DNA from: DASWIG01 sp965371445
GTDB lineage: Bacteria; Acidobacteriota; Thermoanaerobaculia; Multivoradales; J023
Direction: 5' to 3'
DNA: 64,000 nucleotides
Assembly (NCBI GenBank): GCA_965371445.1
Contig: CBDUYN010000006.1
Coordinates: 62,001 to 126,000 of the forward strand
Shown: positions 32,801-40,961 of the stretch, piece by piece
How the letters are laid out: every line of letters begins with the position of its first letter
Position numbering within the stretch: position 1 is the stretch's first letter
Made by a program: the position numbers and the translations under genes
Notes under the pieces: model-generated
The model's database searches: none
What the model was told of the DNA's origin: nothing
Seen by the model: only the letters and a program-made list of their open reading frames with translations

Positions 32801-34802
32801 TGTAGGTGACCGTGTCGCCCGGCGTCGCGGAAAAAGCGTCCGGCGTCTTGGTGAGCGAGAGCACCGGGGCGCCGACCCCGACCTCGACCTTGTTCGAGGT
32901 GAGCGTCCCCTCGTTGGAGCTAAGGATCTGGGCCTGGTTCTGGTAGGTGCCCTCGACCGCTGGCGCGATGGCCCGGAAGATGAGTGTCCCGCTCGCGCCC
33001 GCGGCGATGTTCGTCGCCGGCATGAACGTCCAGGTGAGCGTCGTCCCCGAGGCGGTCGGCGTCTGGGTCGGCGTCGTGGAGTCGGGGCTGAGCGTGCCGC
33101 CCTGGAAGCTGTTGAAGGTCCAGCCGCTGGGCAGGAAGTCGTCGATCTGGTCGAGCGTCAAGGCCTGGTCCGTCGCCGCCGTGACGGTGATCGTGAAGTC
33201 GACCGTGCCGCCCACCGCGACCTCGCTGACCGACGCCGACTTGGTCACCGTCGGGAAGGTGCCGCAGACGTTCAAGAAGTCCGAGGAAAGCTCTCCCGGG
33301 CTCGGCGCCGGATTCGCATTGTCGCCGGGAAACATCGCGTCGACCTCGGCCTGGGTCAGGTGGCTCCAGGTGACGTTGCCCTGGTCGTCCTCGGCCCGCA
33401 CCCCGATCAGGTAGTTGCCCTGCCGCAGCACCGTGGTGTCCCAGCCGGCCGCCTGCCACTGGTTGACCGTGCCGGCGACGAGGCTCGCCACCGGACCCGC
33501 GGTCCAGACGTTGCCGTCGTCGTCGACGCCGTTCCCGTCCGCGTCGTAGTAGTAGTAGAACTGGACGGAATTGACCGTCGAGCCGACCGTACTCCCCGTG
33601 TAGCAGTCGGTGCCGTCGGCCGTGTCGACGATGGTGGCGGTGAGCGTCGTCGTGTCGCAGCCGTCCGCCGTCACCTCCGGGACGATCGGCTGGTCGATCG
33701 TCCCCAGGTCCCCGGTGCCCGCGTCGAAGTCGCCGAGGCTGAAGCAGTCGCCGAAGGGCGCCGGCTCCTCGGGGTCGAGGATGCAGGTGTCGCCCGGATT
33801 GGTAGGAGCCTCCATGACGACGTCTTTCTGCAGCGGGTTCTCCAGCGAGTTCGACGTCGTGAAGAGCAGGCAGATGGGCGTGTCCTCGGTCACCGCCTCA
33901 CCGGTGCAGTCGGGGTCCCCGGTCGAGGAGGCGTCGAGCGCGGCAAGGGGGATCTGGTAGTCGACGAAGTACTCGACACAGGTCCCCTGGTCGAGCTTCC
34001 GGGCCCGGGTCGTGCCGTAGTCCCAGACGGTCTCGTTGGCCCCGTTGCCCCAGATCCAGGTCGGCGTCACGCTGTTCTGGAAGTTCAGGATGTTGCCCGT
34101 CGGGCCGGGCGCCGGGGCGAAGTCGTCGGTGAACGCCGTCGGGTTGTGGGCCACCTCGCAGATGTCGGGCCGGTCGGGGTCCGTGTAGTCGAGCGACTGG
34201 TCCGGAGACTCGCTGAAGATGACCTTCATCTGGTCGACCTCTGTGCCCGGCGAGCCGGAGGAGCCGTCGACCTGGACCGCGTAGTCGCGGTATCCGTCGC
34301 CGTCGGTGTCGATTAGGACCGTCCACAGGGCCGACTTCCACGGATCGACCGACGAGGCCGACCCGGTCGTCGGGCCGGTGGCGTAGGTGTTGGCGATCTG
34401 CTCCACCCGCCAGCGGAACATCAGGACCTGGTTGGCCGAGTCGTAGTAGACGAAGACCGAGGGCAGCGTGAGATCCGTGCAGCCCGAGCTGGCGTTGACA
34501 TAGTTCTGGGGCGAGGTGCCGCCGTTCGACGGATCCTGGACGCCGTTGTCCTCGATGCCCGAGCCCAAGATCGTGTAGGGGACCCAGTCGCCGAAGTCCA
34601 GGAGGCCGTCGCCGTCGTCGGCTGGCCACGCGACCGGCGCGAAGTGGACCGGCGGGTCGCCGCCGCCGTTCCAGTCGGGCGGATAGGTGTCGCCAATAGC
34701 GCCGGACGCCGAGACGAGCAGGGAAAGGAAGAGGATTCCGAGCCCGCGGCGGAAACCGGCGGGCTCGAGAGGACATGGGATCCTGGGCTGAGTGGCGCTC
34801 AT
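26841..34802 (-). CDS. Giant secreted DUF11-repeat protein with C-terminal gingipain-like (C25) protease domain
   Basis: About 2653 aa. The start at ATG 34802 is fixed by AAGGAG 7 bases upstream and a signal peptide (GLGILFLSLLVSASGAIG). After an N-terminal domain of about 500 residues come many DUF11-type beta repeats (for example VTKSASVSEVAVGGTVDFTI and LTKTPDAFSATPGDTVTYTI), a fibronectin-like region near residue 1820, a beta-rich domain, and from about 2298 a caspase-fold C25 protease. The dyad is visible: His2519 (SFLGHAGL) and Cys2553 (SAMSCNLGNF). No LPxTG, type IX or other sorting tail follows the protease. Two TTACGATC direct repeats 12 bp apart (34917-34936) lie upstream. It is probably a cell-surface or released adhesin-protease. 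Confidence 0.9.
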   Translation of the reverse strand: MSATQPRIPCPLEPAGFRRGLGILFLSLLVSASGAIGDTYPPDWNGGGDPPVHFAPVAWPADDGDGLLDFGDWVPYTILGSGIEDNGVQDPSNGGTSPQNYVNASSGCTDLTLPSVFVYYDSANQVLMFRWRVEQIANTYATGPTTGSASSVDPWKSALWTVLIDTDGDGYRDYAVQVDGSSGSPGTEVDQMKVIFSESPDQSLDYTDPDRPDICEVAHNPTAFTDDFAPAPGPTGNILNFQNSVTPTWIWGNGANETVWDYGTTRARKLDQGTCVEYFVDYQIPLAALDASSTGDPDCTGEAVTEDTPICLLFTTSNSLENPLQKDVVMEAPTNPGDTCILDPEEPAPFGDCFSLGDFDAGTGDLGTIDQPIVPEVTADGCDTTTLTATIVDTADGTDCYTGSTVGSTVNSVQFYYYYDADGNGVDDDGNVWTAGPVASLVAGTVNQWQAAGWDTTVLRQGNYLIGVRAEDDQGNVTWSHLTQAEVDAMFPGDNANPAPSPGELSSDFLNVCGTFPTVTKSASVSEVAVGGTVDFTITVTAATDQALTLDQIDDFLPSGWTFNSFQGGTLSPDSTTPTQTPTASGTTLTWTFMPATNIAAGASGTLIFRAIAPAVEGTYQNQAQILSSNEGTLTSNKVEVGVGAPVLSLTKTPDAFSATPGDTVTYTIIYGNASPVTVTNAVLTDVVPAGLTFSSATDGGTYDSGTRTVTWTIGTLATGSTGNTVSFSATVDSPYPSGAANPLVNTATIDSDDTTPLSADAPIFISLPLRVQKTASVPTVTAGGNVTFTISYENTSTQTAINAIVSDVIPAGFTYQGVPGGQPVPDGAPPVGFTGTLTWSLGNLPGAPGPGNTGSVQVILQAASPFTAANPATNSATFDSDNFSPVSDTYEIPVTGVTCAIPTTFYMSSTSQELDSTHTGTELLADTTAPVGTASTTGLVTVGPTVTNIQELIRFYQDPPYTEQRTFSLDVTATLYLSKDGSPQATFRLELFDFDPVSETAVSLGFNEQNVTGNTSNDATNFTITQPAATIAAGHRLLWVVSAYADHNNQSVEAGVNYDGAASTSVSDVCTDILQTAINKSVDKLSVTSTPAPLQTLAYTIEFTNVSAGTVTGGTVVDDLPVGVTYDAAFTPLLNGLPTAVPSISGQTLTFSNVNGAGDLAGTISGGNTGTLVFQVTVDNPATATSSTLVNTATLETVEADDVSDTAVTNLLRPNIVVTKAVSPTLLLPGDTTTFTVTITNAGTATAFSISMTDTLPVQSYFVYVSCAIDASAAPTTTANVPPDAAPACGFADPTLSATAGRLAAGETLVVTFDMQATTVPAPPAGFTTETNLLAQVSITGEPNVVSGPASVTISTAPNLEIDLTVDKATVGTSEVVTYTIVVTNTGFADALDVLVSNPIPGLTEFVSGSLTYEGGMRTDASDGDNAYYNLIANQLEWDLGTLPDGESRTLTFQVITDSTLPAGSTLIPDTATVESSNTASKQDTETITANAAPVFTFSKSAPATMALPLTTLNGNHNNVTTVNVNDASLLSVNDWIFIGGDVGTQILAISGNTLTVSVPISGNNGSPVEPVIPYVIRYRNTGDADATNVVITDTLPDPAGTPISELVAVLNGGTGDGGSPETVTWNLGTVAAGASGSVRMWVHPTEADSYTNTATLTSDQTAPTSDDATTEIGVLTLTKSTSTPSVTSDTTDPKTVASYTLTITSAVAASGVEITDRMEPGFTFCDAGSTDATCANPTLNPARTTATSAPVDGDNTLVWCCWDLAANDTVTITYDARLGFAVGSGTYQNDIEITSSNPSLDFDFLATSAEDVTVTFIGPNYVLLSEVSAALAENGVELRWTTDAELGTAGFRVLRVDPQLGYVPVKGGVLPAEMSPQGASYRLLDRDASPAGPLAYVLQEVLSNGAHRTYGPFLVDPFAGAAGPRLAEGFAGTPRTKAKPSSTPSSEGIPGLDRGPGTGLRIGVREEGLYRVAAETIDAALGLKDGEASSLIRSGKLQLLNNDVEVPWTAEGGGHATGLLFYGQGIRSRYSNERIYRLLPTRGERMKNASGGGSGAATPNATFRDTVRVEQDLRPVLIGEYADDTEFWVWWFLVGGSGTWGAQSFTLDAPGAVTTVGGTAELTVGLLGTSVTGAGAHHVEAYVNGVAVGDGRFRNYESAELVFNFPASVLQAGANTVELVALLDPGVGFSLLALDHFELAYDRDYVASSLAFAFGSAEHEQLVVDGFDDPEILVLEVSDPADPREVQGTEVEPGTLGAYQVRFSPATANGRYLAAVAGGVREPSSIEVDHPSSLRDASNWADYVVITATELMTSAEALANHRAAQGLRSMVVDVDDVMDEFNGGQLDPEAIRTFLAYAAANWVGSASYVALVGEGTVDYKDAWGLGTNLLPPLVAASGWGLYASDNRLADLDGDGVPDLAVGRLTVTSAAQLDAVVAKIVAYETASDAAWMSDVVLLADDPDATGQYTLASEAYAGLLPAGAAVHRIYLEHKSPASASAELLGWLASGTSLVSFLGHAGLTQLTHENVLSSGHVAGLANGERLPVISAMSCNLGNFSLPGFPSLAEDLVLHPGGGAIAVWTAVGLSYNPRRVVLGEAFLTAISDGRAERLGDAVLYALRVGAANPLAGRETLETQVLLGDPALRLRIVPTP

Positions 34803-34979
34803 GGAACTTCTCCTTCGGGGCTCCAGGCCGGCTGTGAGAGTGATGTTCGAGGCGAGTAGCATTCGTTGTCCCCGTAGAGGTTTTACCACACTCGCCGACA
34901 TGATGACATTCTTTCCTTACGATCCGTATTACGATCGGGACAAGCCCGACGCCCCGAAGGCGGGACCGGGAAGCCTTCA

Positions 34980-35534
34980 ATGAGGAGAGCCGACCATGAC
35001 ACCTACGACGAGACGTACCCACTGAGCCGCTGGGTCCTCTGGGCCGCGTTCGCCGCGGCGTTCGGTTGCGCCGCGCCCGGGGGCGAGCTTGGCGAGGCCG
35101 AGCGGCGCCAGCGGATGGACGAACTCTACCGCGGGGACCGCAAAGCCTTCCCCGGCGTGCCCGAGGTGAGCGCCGAGGAGCTCGCGGAGCTGCTGCGGAC
35201 CGGTGACGTCGTCCTCGTCGACGTCCGCGAGGACGACGAGCGCCGGGTGTCGACGATTCCCGGCGCGTTGTCGAAGGCTGAGCTCGAGCGCGACGCCGAG
35301 TCCTACCGTGGCCGGCGCGTCGTCACCTACTGCACGATCGGCTACCGGAGCGGCCTCTATGCGGCCGAGCTGCGGCGACGCGGCTTCGATGCCTGGAACC
35401 TTTCCGGCAGCGTCCTCGCCTGGACCCATGCCGGCGGCCCCCTGGTCGACGAGGACGGCCGCGAGACGCGGCGCGTCCACGTCTATGGGGCGAAGTGGAA
35501 TCTGGCGGCCGACGGATACGAGACGCTCTGGTAG
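34980..35534 (+). CDS. Rhodanese-like domain protein, exported
   Basis: A 184-aa protein with a membrane/signal stretch (WVLWAAFAAAFGCAAPGG), probably a lipoprotein although the lipobox (AFGC) is imperfect. Residues 60-150 are a rhodanese domain (VSAEELAELLRTGDVVLVDV), with the catalytic Cys in VVTYCTIGYRSG. Rhodaneses transfer sulfane sulfur or act as redox modules. ATG 34980 has a weak GGGAAG upstream. It diverges from the giant surface gene and precedes a cyclase lipoprotein by 53 bases, with which it may be co-transcribed. Confidence 0.85.
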   Translation: MRRADHDTYDETYPLSRWVLWAAFAAAFGCAAPGGELGEAERRQRMDELYRGDRKAFPGVPEVSAEELAELLRTGDVVLVDVREDDERRVSTIPGALSKAELERDAESYRGRRVVTYCTIGYRSGLYAAELRRRGFDAWNLSGSVLAWTHAGGPLVDEDGRETRRVHVYGAKWNLAADGYETLW

Positions 35535-35587
35535 GGAGCCTCCCAAACTCGGATACGATTTCCGAAACGACGAAGGAGACGAAGACC

Positions 35588-36424
35588 ATGAAGCCCGCCG
35601 TCCTGCGCCTCTTAGTGCTTGTCCTCGCCGCCGTCCTCCTCGCCGGTTGCGCCGGGGGAGGCGAGGAAACCGACGTCCCCCGCATCCAGCCGCCGCCGAT
35701 GCCCGAGCTGCCGGCGAACATCATCGACTTGACCCACGCCTTCGGCCCCGACACGATCTACTGGCCGACCGACACCCGCGGCTTCGAGCTCGAGGTGCTC
35801 GCGGAAGGCATGACGGAGAAGGGCTATTACTACAGCGCCAACCGCTTCGCCGCGGCCGAGCACGGCGGCACCCACCTCGACGCGCCCGTCCACTTCTACG
35901 AGGGAGGCTCGGCGGCCGACACGATCCCCATCGAACGCCTCGTCGGCCACGGCATCGTCGTCGACGTGACGGAAAAGGTCTTCAACGACCGCGACTACCA
36001 GGTCGCCGTCGAGGACTTCGAGCTCTGGGAACGACTCCACGGTCCGATGCCCGAGGGGGCGATCGTCCTGCTGCGCACCGGGACCGGCCGCTTCTGGGGG
36101 GACCGCGAACGCTACCTCGGCACGGCCAAGGTCGGCGAGGAGGCGATTCCCGAGCTCCACTTCCCGGGGCTACATCCCGAGGCCGCCGCCTGGCTCAGGG
36201 ACGAGCGGCAGATCAAGGCGGTCGGCATCGACACGCCGTCGATCGACTATGGGCAGTCGACGCATTTCGAGAGCCATGTCACGCTTTTCGAAGGCGACAT
36301 CCCGGCTTTTGAGAACGTCGCCGATCTCGACAAGCTCCCCAATACGGGGTTTCTGGTGATCGCGTTGCCGATGAAGATCGCGGGTGGCAGTGGGGGGCCG
36401 TTGCGCATCATCGCCTGTTGGTGA
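35588..36424 (+). CDS. Cyclase/kynurenine-formamidase-like lipoprotein
   Basis: A 278-aa member of the metal-dependent cyclase family (PF04199). The lipoprotein signal is clear (VLLAGCAGGG). The metal site motif HGGTHLDAPVHF is present, and IIDLTHAFGPDTIYWP opens the mature domain; IKAVGIDTPSIDYG is also typical. Family members hydrolyse N-formylkynurenine or cyclic amides; the substrate here is unknown. ATG 35588 has AAGGAG at 35573. It would act at the periplasmic face of a membrane. Confidence 0.9.
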   Translation: MKPAVLRLLVLVLAAVLLAGCAGGGEETDVPRIQPPPMPELPANIIDLTHAFGPDTIYWPTDTRGFELEVLAEGMTEKGYYYSANRFAAAEHGGTHLDAPVHFYEGGSAADTIPIERLVGHGIVVDVTEKVFNDRDYQVAVEDFELWERLHGPMPEGAIVLLRTGTGRFWGDRERYLGTAKVGEEAIPELHFPGLHPEAAAWLRDERQIKAVGIDTPSIDYGQSTHFESHVTLFEGDIPAFENVADLDKLPNTGFLVIALPMKIAGGSGGPLRIIACW

Positions 36425-36428
36425 GGGG

Positions 36429-36522
36429 CCGGATTCGGCTGGCGGGCGATCACAAGGATCGCCCCTACCAACGCCATACCTGATGGGTGTAGGGGCGAAT
36501 CTTGTATTCGCCGGATTCGGCT
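36429..36522. mobile_element. MITE-like palindromic element with 12-bp flanking direct repeats
   Basis: A 70-bp core is flanked by CCGGATTCGGCT at 36429-36440 and 36511-36522. Inside, a 24-bp arm at 36445-36468 (GGCGATCACAAGG then ATCGCCCCTAC) is inverted at 36489-36512 with 20 of 24 matches. It has no coding capacity. The flanks look like a target duplication. The sequence type, palindromes built on GGCGAT...ATCGCC plus CCCTAC, is of the kind that spreads in intergenic DNA. Confidence 0.65.
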
Positions 36523-36727
36523 ACCAGGTGGGCGCGGGCTTGTGGGAGGCCATCTTGCGGGGACGGTAGAGGGACGGGATCCGGCTGGTCTCCCGGCTGG
36601 CCAAGAATCCCGTCTCCCAGACGGCGGGGGCGGGCTCGACGTTGGGCCAGGGCATCGGTGCTTTCGGCGCCTGGGCTTCGTTGCGTGGTGAGGGACTCTC
36701 GCTCGTGGATCTCGTCGCCTGCTTCAT
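36521..36727 (-). CDS. Small Pro/Arg-rich hypothetical protein under a TetR-type promoter
   Basis: A 68-aa frame from ATG 36727 with GAGGAG 10 bases upstream. The product is polar, rich in Pro, Ser, Arg and Lys (PMPWPNVEPAPAVWE, RIPSLYRPRKMASHK), with no signal or membrane helix. I do not recognise it. A near-consensus promoter with an operator lies upstream on the same strand, which argues that the frame is expressed. Confidence 0.5.
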   Translation of the reverse strand: MKQATRSTSESPSPRNEAQAPKAPMPWPNVEPAPAVWETGFLASRETSRIPSLYRPRKMASHKPAPTW

Positions 36728-36798
36728 CTCGGCTTCTCCTCGGTCGATCGTTTTGGACCTTTCCCTTCCTCGTGGCCTGGCCGGTATGCTCAGTTTTC

Positions 36799-36841
36799 TA
36801 CCGGCTGGTCGGTATTGTATGCAATCCGAGGCGGCTGTCAA
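36799..36841 (-). promoter_or_regulatory. Minus-strand promoter with TetR-type operator
   Basis: On the minus strand TTGACA (36841-36836), a 16-bp spacer and TACAAT (36819-36814) form a near-consensus promoter. The palindrome TACCGGCTGGTCGGTA (36799-36814) covers the -10 edge and start site, the classic place for a TetR-family repressor. It should drive the small gene at 36521-36727. Confidence 0.7.
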
Positions 36842-36879
36842 CCCCTTGCGGCGACTTTTTTCGTTATAGAGTCGTTTCC

Positions 36880-36895
36880 TACCGACTGGTCGGTT
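36880..36895. promoter_or_regulatory. Second TetR-type operator
   Basis: TACCGACTGGTCGGTT, a near-perfect palindrome matching the site at 36799-36814 in 14 of 16 positions and spaced 81 bp from it. The ACCGACYRGTCGGT core is typical of TetR-family operators. Two sites about eight helical turns apart could act together. No TetR gene is in the window. Confidence 0.65.
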
Positions 36896-36931
36896 CGTGA
36901 GCCGTGGCGGGGGCGGCCGGCGCTCCCCGTT

Positions 36932-37925
36932 TCAACCCTGGGTGGGCTCGGGACGCCGAAAGGCGCGGATCTGGGCGGCAAACCAGCGGCCGGCGGCGAC
37001 GGTCGCGGTGGCGGCCCAGGCGAGGCTGAAGACGATCAGGCCGCTCCCGGTCCTTGGCTGGAGCGGGGCGAAGGGGTTCAAGAAGATCCACCGCTCGAAA
37101 AAGTCGGACCTGGCCGCGGCGTCGCTCGCGGCGAGGAAGGCGAAGATCGGCGGCAGGATGCTGCCGGCGACGACGAGCAGCAGCGCCACCACCCAGGTGT
37201 AGCCGTCCTGGATACGGCGGCGCAGCAGGTGGCGTTGGAGGATGAGCGCCGTCAGGGCGTAGGCGATGAAGTAGGCCCCCGTGCCGAGGCCGCGCCAGAC
37301 GTCGTCCAGAAGGGCAGGGTCCGTCCAGCCGGACGAGTTGGCGAGAGCCTCGAGGCAGAGGGCCACGAAGAGGCTCGCGGCGACCAAGAGCGCCGCCCAG
37401 GCCATGCCGTTGGCGGAGCCGCTCCAGTAAAAAAACGCCAGGGTCCGGCGACGGATACCGAGGGGGAGCTCCTGGGCGACGCGCAGGCCGATCGAATCGC
37501 GGGCGCTGATGGCGACGAGCATGGCGACACCGGCGATCTGGATCCAGACGTAGAGCCACGCCTGCAGCGCGTCGCGCTCGCCGAAACCGAGCGTGGCGAC
37601 CGCGGCCAGGACGCCGCTCAGGAGCCAGGCGACGCTCAGGAAGAGCCGCACCGGCAGCGCCCGGTTCGCTGCCGGCGGCGACACGAGCGCCACGGTCAGG
37701 ACAAAAAGCAGCGTCGCGACAAGCGCCGTGATGGCGAGGAAGCTCCCCGTCGCCCACCAGAAGTCGGAGCTCGCCATCTGGCTGCCGATTCCCTCCTCGA
37801 CGAGCGCGTAGCCGATGCCGACCGTCGAGGAGAAGACGATCACCAGGCCCACGAAGCCGGCGAGGCCGATCAGGACCTTGAGGAAGCGGGTGGCGGGCAG
37901 GCAGGCGAGCAGCAGCGCCGCCTGG
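36932..37925 (-). pseudogene. ABC transporter permease, N-terminus deleted
   Basis: About 330 codons of a polytopic permease (nine or so hydrophobic helices) whose first helices are missing. The usable frame begins in mid-helix (RQAALLLACLPATRFLKVLIG) at the junction with the truncated ATPase; the first start codon in frame (GTG 37852) lies inside a transmembrane helix. The C-terminus AFRRPEPTQG looks natural. Together with the ATPase it was probably an ABC-2-type transporter. A deletion removed the end of one gene and the beginning of the other, so it is likely non-functional. Confidence 0.75.
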
Positions 37926-38406
37926 CGGGCTCGTCGAGCACCAAGAACGTCGGGTCGTGGACGAGGGCGCGGCCGAGGCTCACGCGCTGCTTCATGCCTT
38001 TCGAGAGCGCGCTGATGAGCTTGCCGCGGATGCCGCCCAGCTGGGTGAACTCCTCGACGCTATCGAGCACCCGGCGCCGCGCGGCGCCGCGGATGCCGTA
38101 GGCGCGGGCAAAAAAGTCGAGGTACTCGGCCACCGTCATGTCGCTGTGGGTGGGCAGGGCGTCGGGCATGAAGCCGATGCGCCGCCGCGCCTCCTCGGGG
38201 TGCTGGACGACGGAGCGGCCGTCGAGCCGGGCGTCGCCCGCGGTGGGCTCGTCGAGGGTCGCGAGGATGCGCATGGTGGTCGTCTTGCCGGCGCCGTTGG
38301 GTCCGACGAAGCCGAAGATCTGTCCCTCCTCGAGGGTGAAGGAGATGTCGTCGACGGCGCGCACGTCGGCGAAGTGGCGCACCAGCCGGTCGACGACGAG
38401 CCTCAT
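37870..38406 (-). pseudogene. ABC transporter ATPase, truncated after Walker B
   Basis: From ATG 38406 the protein has GFVGPNGAGKTTTMRIL (Walker A), LSKGMKQRVSLGRAL (signature) and FLVLDEPA (Walker B), then shifts into RRRCCSPACPPPASSRS and stops. The usual GLDP D-loop, H-loop and the C-terminal 100 residues are absent. The break lies at about 37925, where the permease frame begins, so one deletion explains both truncated genes. ATP hydrolysis would be lost without the D- and H-loops. It overlaps the upstream membrane protein gene (ATGA). Confidence 0.85.
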
Positions 38407-40159
38407 GGCACCTCCGCGAGGCGCATCGAGCGAGGCAGGAACCCGTAGACGACGGCCGAGCACTTCTGCTCCTTGGCTTCGGCGAGCCCCGCCTCCAGAA
38501 AGGGGTTCGTCGCCAGGACGGCGATGTAGGTCGCCGGGGTGAGGAGCGTTTCGGGCTGGTTGGCGGCGATTCGCAGCCGGCTCGGCAACTCGGCGCGAAA
38601 GAGCTTGCGCAGGCTCGAAGGGACGCCGCTCGCCAACTGGCCGCTCTTGGTGAGCCTTCCGGCGGCGCCGGCGGCGATCGGTTCCCCGGCGGCGTAGACC
38701 TGGCGGTCGTCGTCGGCCAGGTAGAGGGCTTGGATGTCGGCCCCGAGACCGTTCAGGACCTCGAGGGAGCCGTCGTCCGCCGGCCGGATCCGCAGCCTCT
38801 CGCGGCGCAGCTCGCTTTTTCGGATCACGAAATACGAGGGCAGGCGTGCCGTCACCCAGCCCGAGTCGAAGTGCTGGGAATCGCTCAAGCGCAGGCTCCG
38901 CGACGAGCCGCTGCCCATCATCTGGCCCCAGTTGAGGACCGGCGAGACCTCGGTCTCCCGGTCGAAGCGCAGGCCTTCCGAGGGGGTGAGCGTGGCGTAG
39001 TAGCCGTTCCAGGCCAGGGTGACGGCCCGGCGCTCCGCCTGGTCGAGGATGGTGAGCCCCGCGGAGGAGCGGACCTGGATCAAGCCTTCGCCGAGCCAGG
39101 CGTAGCCGAAGACGACGAGGCTCGCCACCAGTGCCGCGGCGGGAACCGTCCAGAGGAGGTGGATGCGCCGCCGCCGGCGGGTCAGGATCACGACGTTGAC
39201 CGGGCCGATCAGCACGGTAAAGGCGAGGATCACGAGGAAGAGGCCGCGGACCGGGACCTTGAGGCTCTCGACCACCGGGAAGAGGCGGTGGACGCTCGTC
39301 GGTTCGCGCAGCAGGCTCCAGGCCTCGCGGGTGTGCTGCCAGGATTCTTTGAGGCGGGTCACCGACACCGGTTGCAGGTCGCCGATCCCGTCGGGGAGCA
39401 GCAGGCAGACGCCGAGGCCGCGGTAGAAGGCGTCGAGGCGGGCTTCGCGGGCGCGTCCGTGCGGCTCGATCTCCAGCCAGGCGGGCAGCTCCGAGGTGCC
39501 GGTGACGGCGAGGGCGCCGCCGGTCTCGACGTAGCGGACGAGAGCGCTCCGGACTCCGGCAGCGGCGACGTCGACGTCGGCGCGGCTCACCACGATGCCG
39601 TCGAAGCCGGAATAGGCCAGCCAGGCCTCGCTCCAGGCGTCGACGCCGGTCTCGGCGCGCTGCAGCTCGACGGCTTCATCCTTGGGAAAGGCGTCGATGT
39701 CGATCGACTGGGAGACCAGGATGCGCTGCGCCTCGTGGACGATGCCGGTGGAGGAGTAGACGTTCTCGTCGCCGGGATGGGCAACGGTGAGATGAATCGA
39801 GTCGGGGAGGGGGCGTCGGTCGACGAGGATGCGCAGGCCGAAGCCGCCGATCGGCAGGGAGGGCTGGTAGAGCGCCAGGCGGGCCGAGGCGCCGGGCTCC
39901 AGGATCCTCTCGTTCGAGAGGTTGCGCAGCGATCCGCTCCAGCCTGCGGCCTCGTTGGGCATCACGAGCGTCACCCGGTGGGGCCGCTCCGAGCGGTTGG
40001 TCACCTGGAACGCGATCTCCGCGTAGCCGTGCGACGATCCCTGGGGCAAGCCCGGGAGCTTGCGGACGACGACGCCCTCGGCCGAAATCACCTCCTGGGC
40101 CGCGGCGGGCGCGGCGAGGGCCGTCGCGCCGGCAAGGAGGACGGCGAGAAGGCATCGCC

Positions 40160-40163
<4 letters not shown>
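38403..40163 (-). CDS. Exported membrane protein in the MoxR operon
   Basis: A 586-aa protein with a signal peptide (CLLAVLLAGATALAAPAAAQ), a large periplasmic region of about 290 residues with beta-sandwich character, two central transmembrane helices (VPVRGLFLVILAFTVLIGPV and WTVPAAALVASLVVFGYAWL) separated by a basic TRRRRRIH loop, and a C-terminal periplasmic domain. I do not recognise a named family; it is of the type that accompanies MoxR ATPases in envelope operons. It overlaps MoxR upstream (ATGA) and the truncated ATPase downstream (ATGA). Confidence 0.8.
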
Positions 40164-40937
<774 letters not shown>

Positions 40938-40961
40938 CGTCGGCCTTGGGGTCGCAGTAGT

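Noticed and set aside
34917..34936. TTACGATC direct repeats upstream of the giant gene as an operator
   Set aside because: Two 8-bp half sites are suggestive but no matching promoter or regulator was found, so they are mentioned only in the gene entry.
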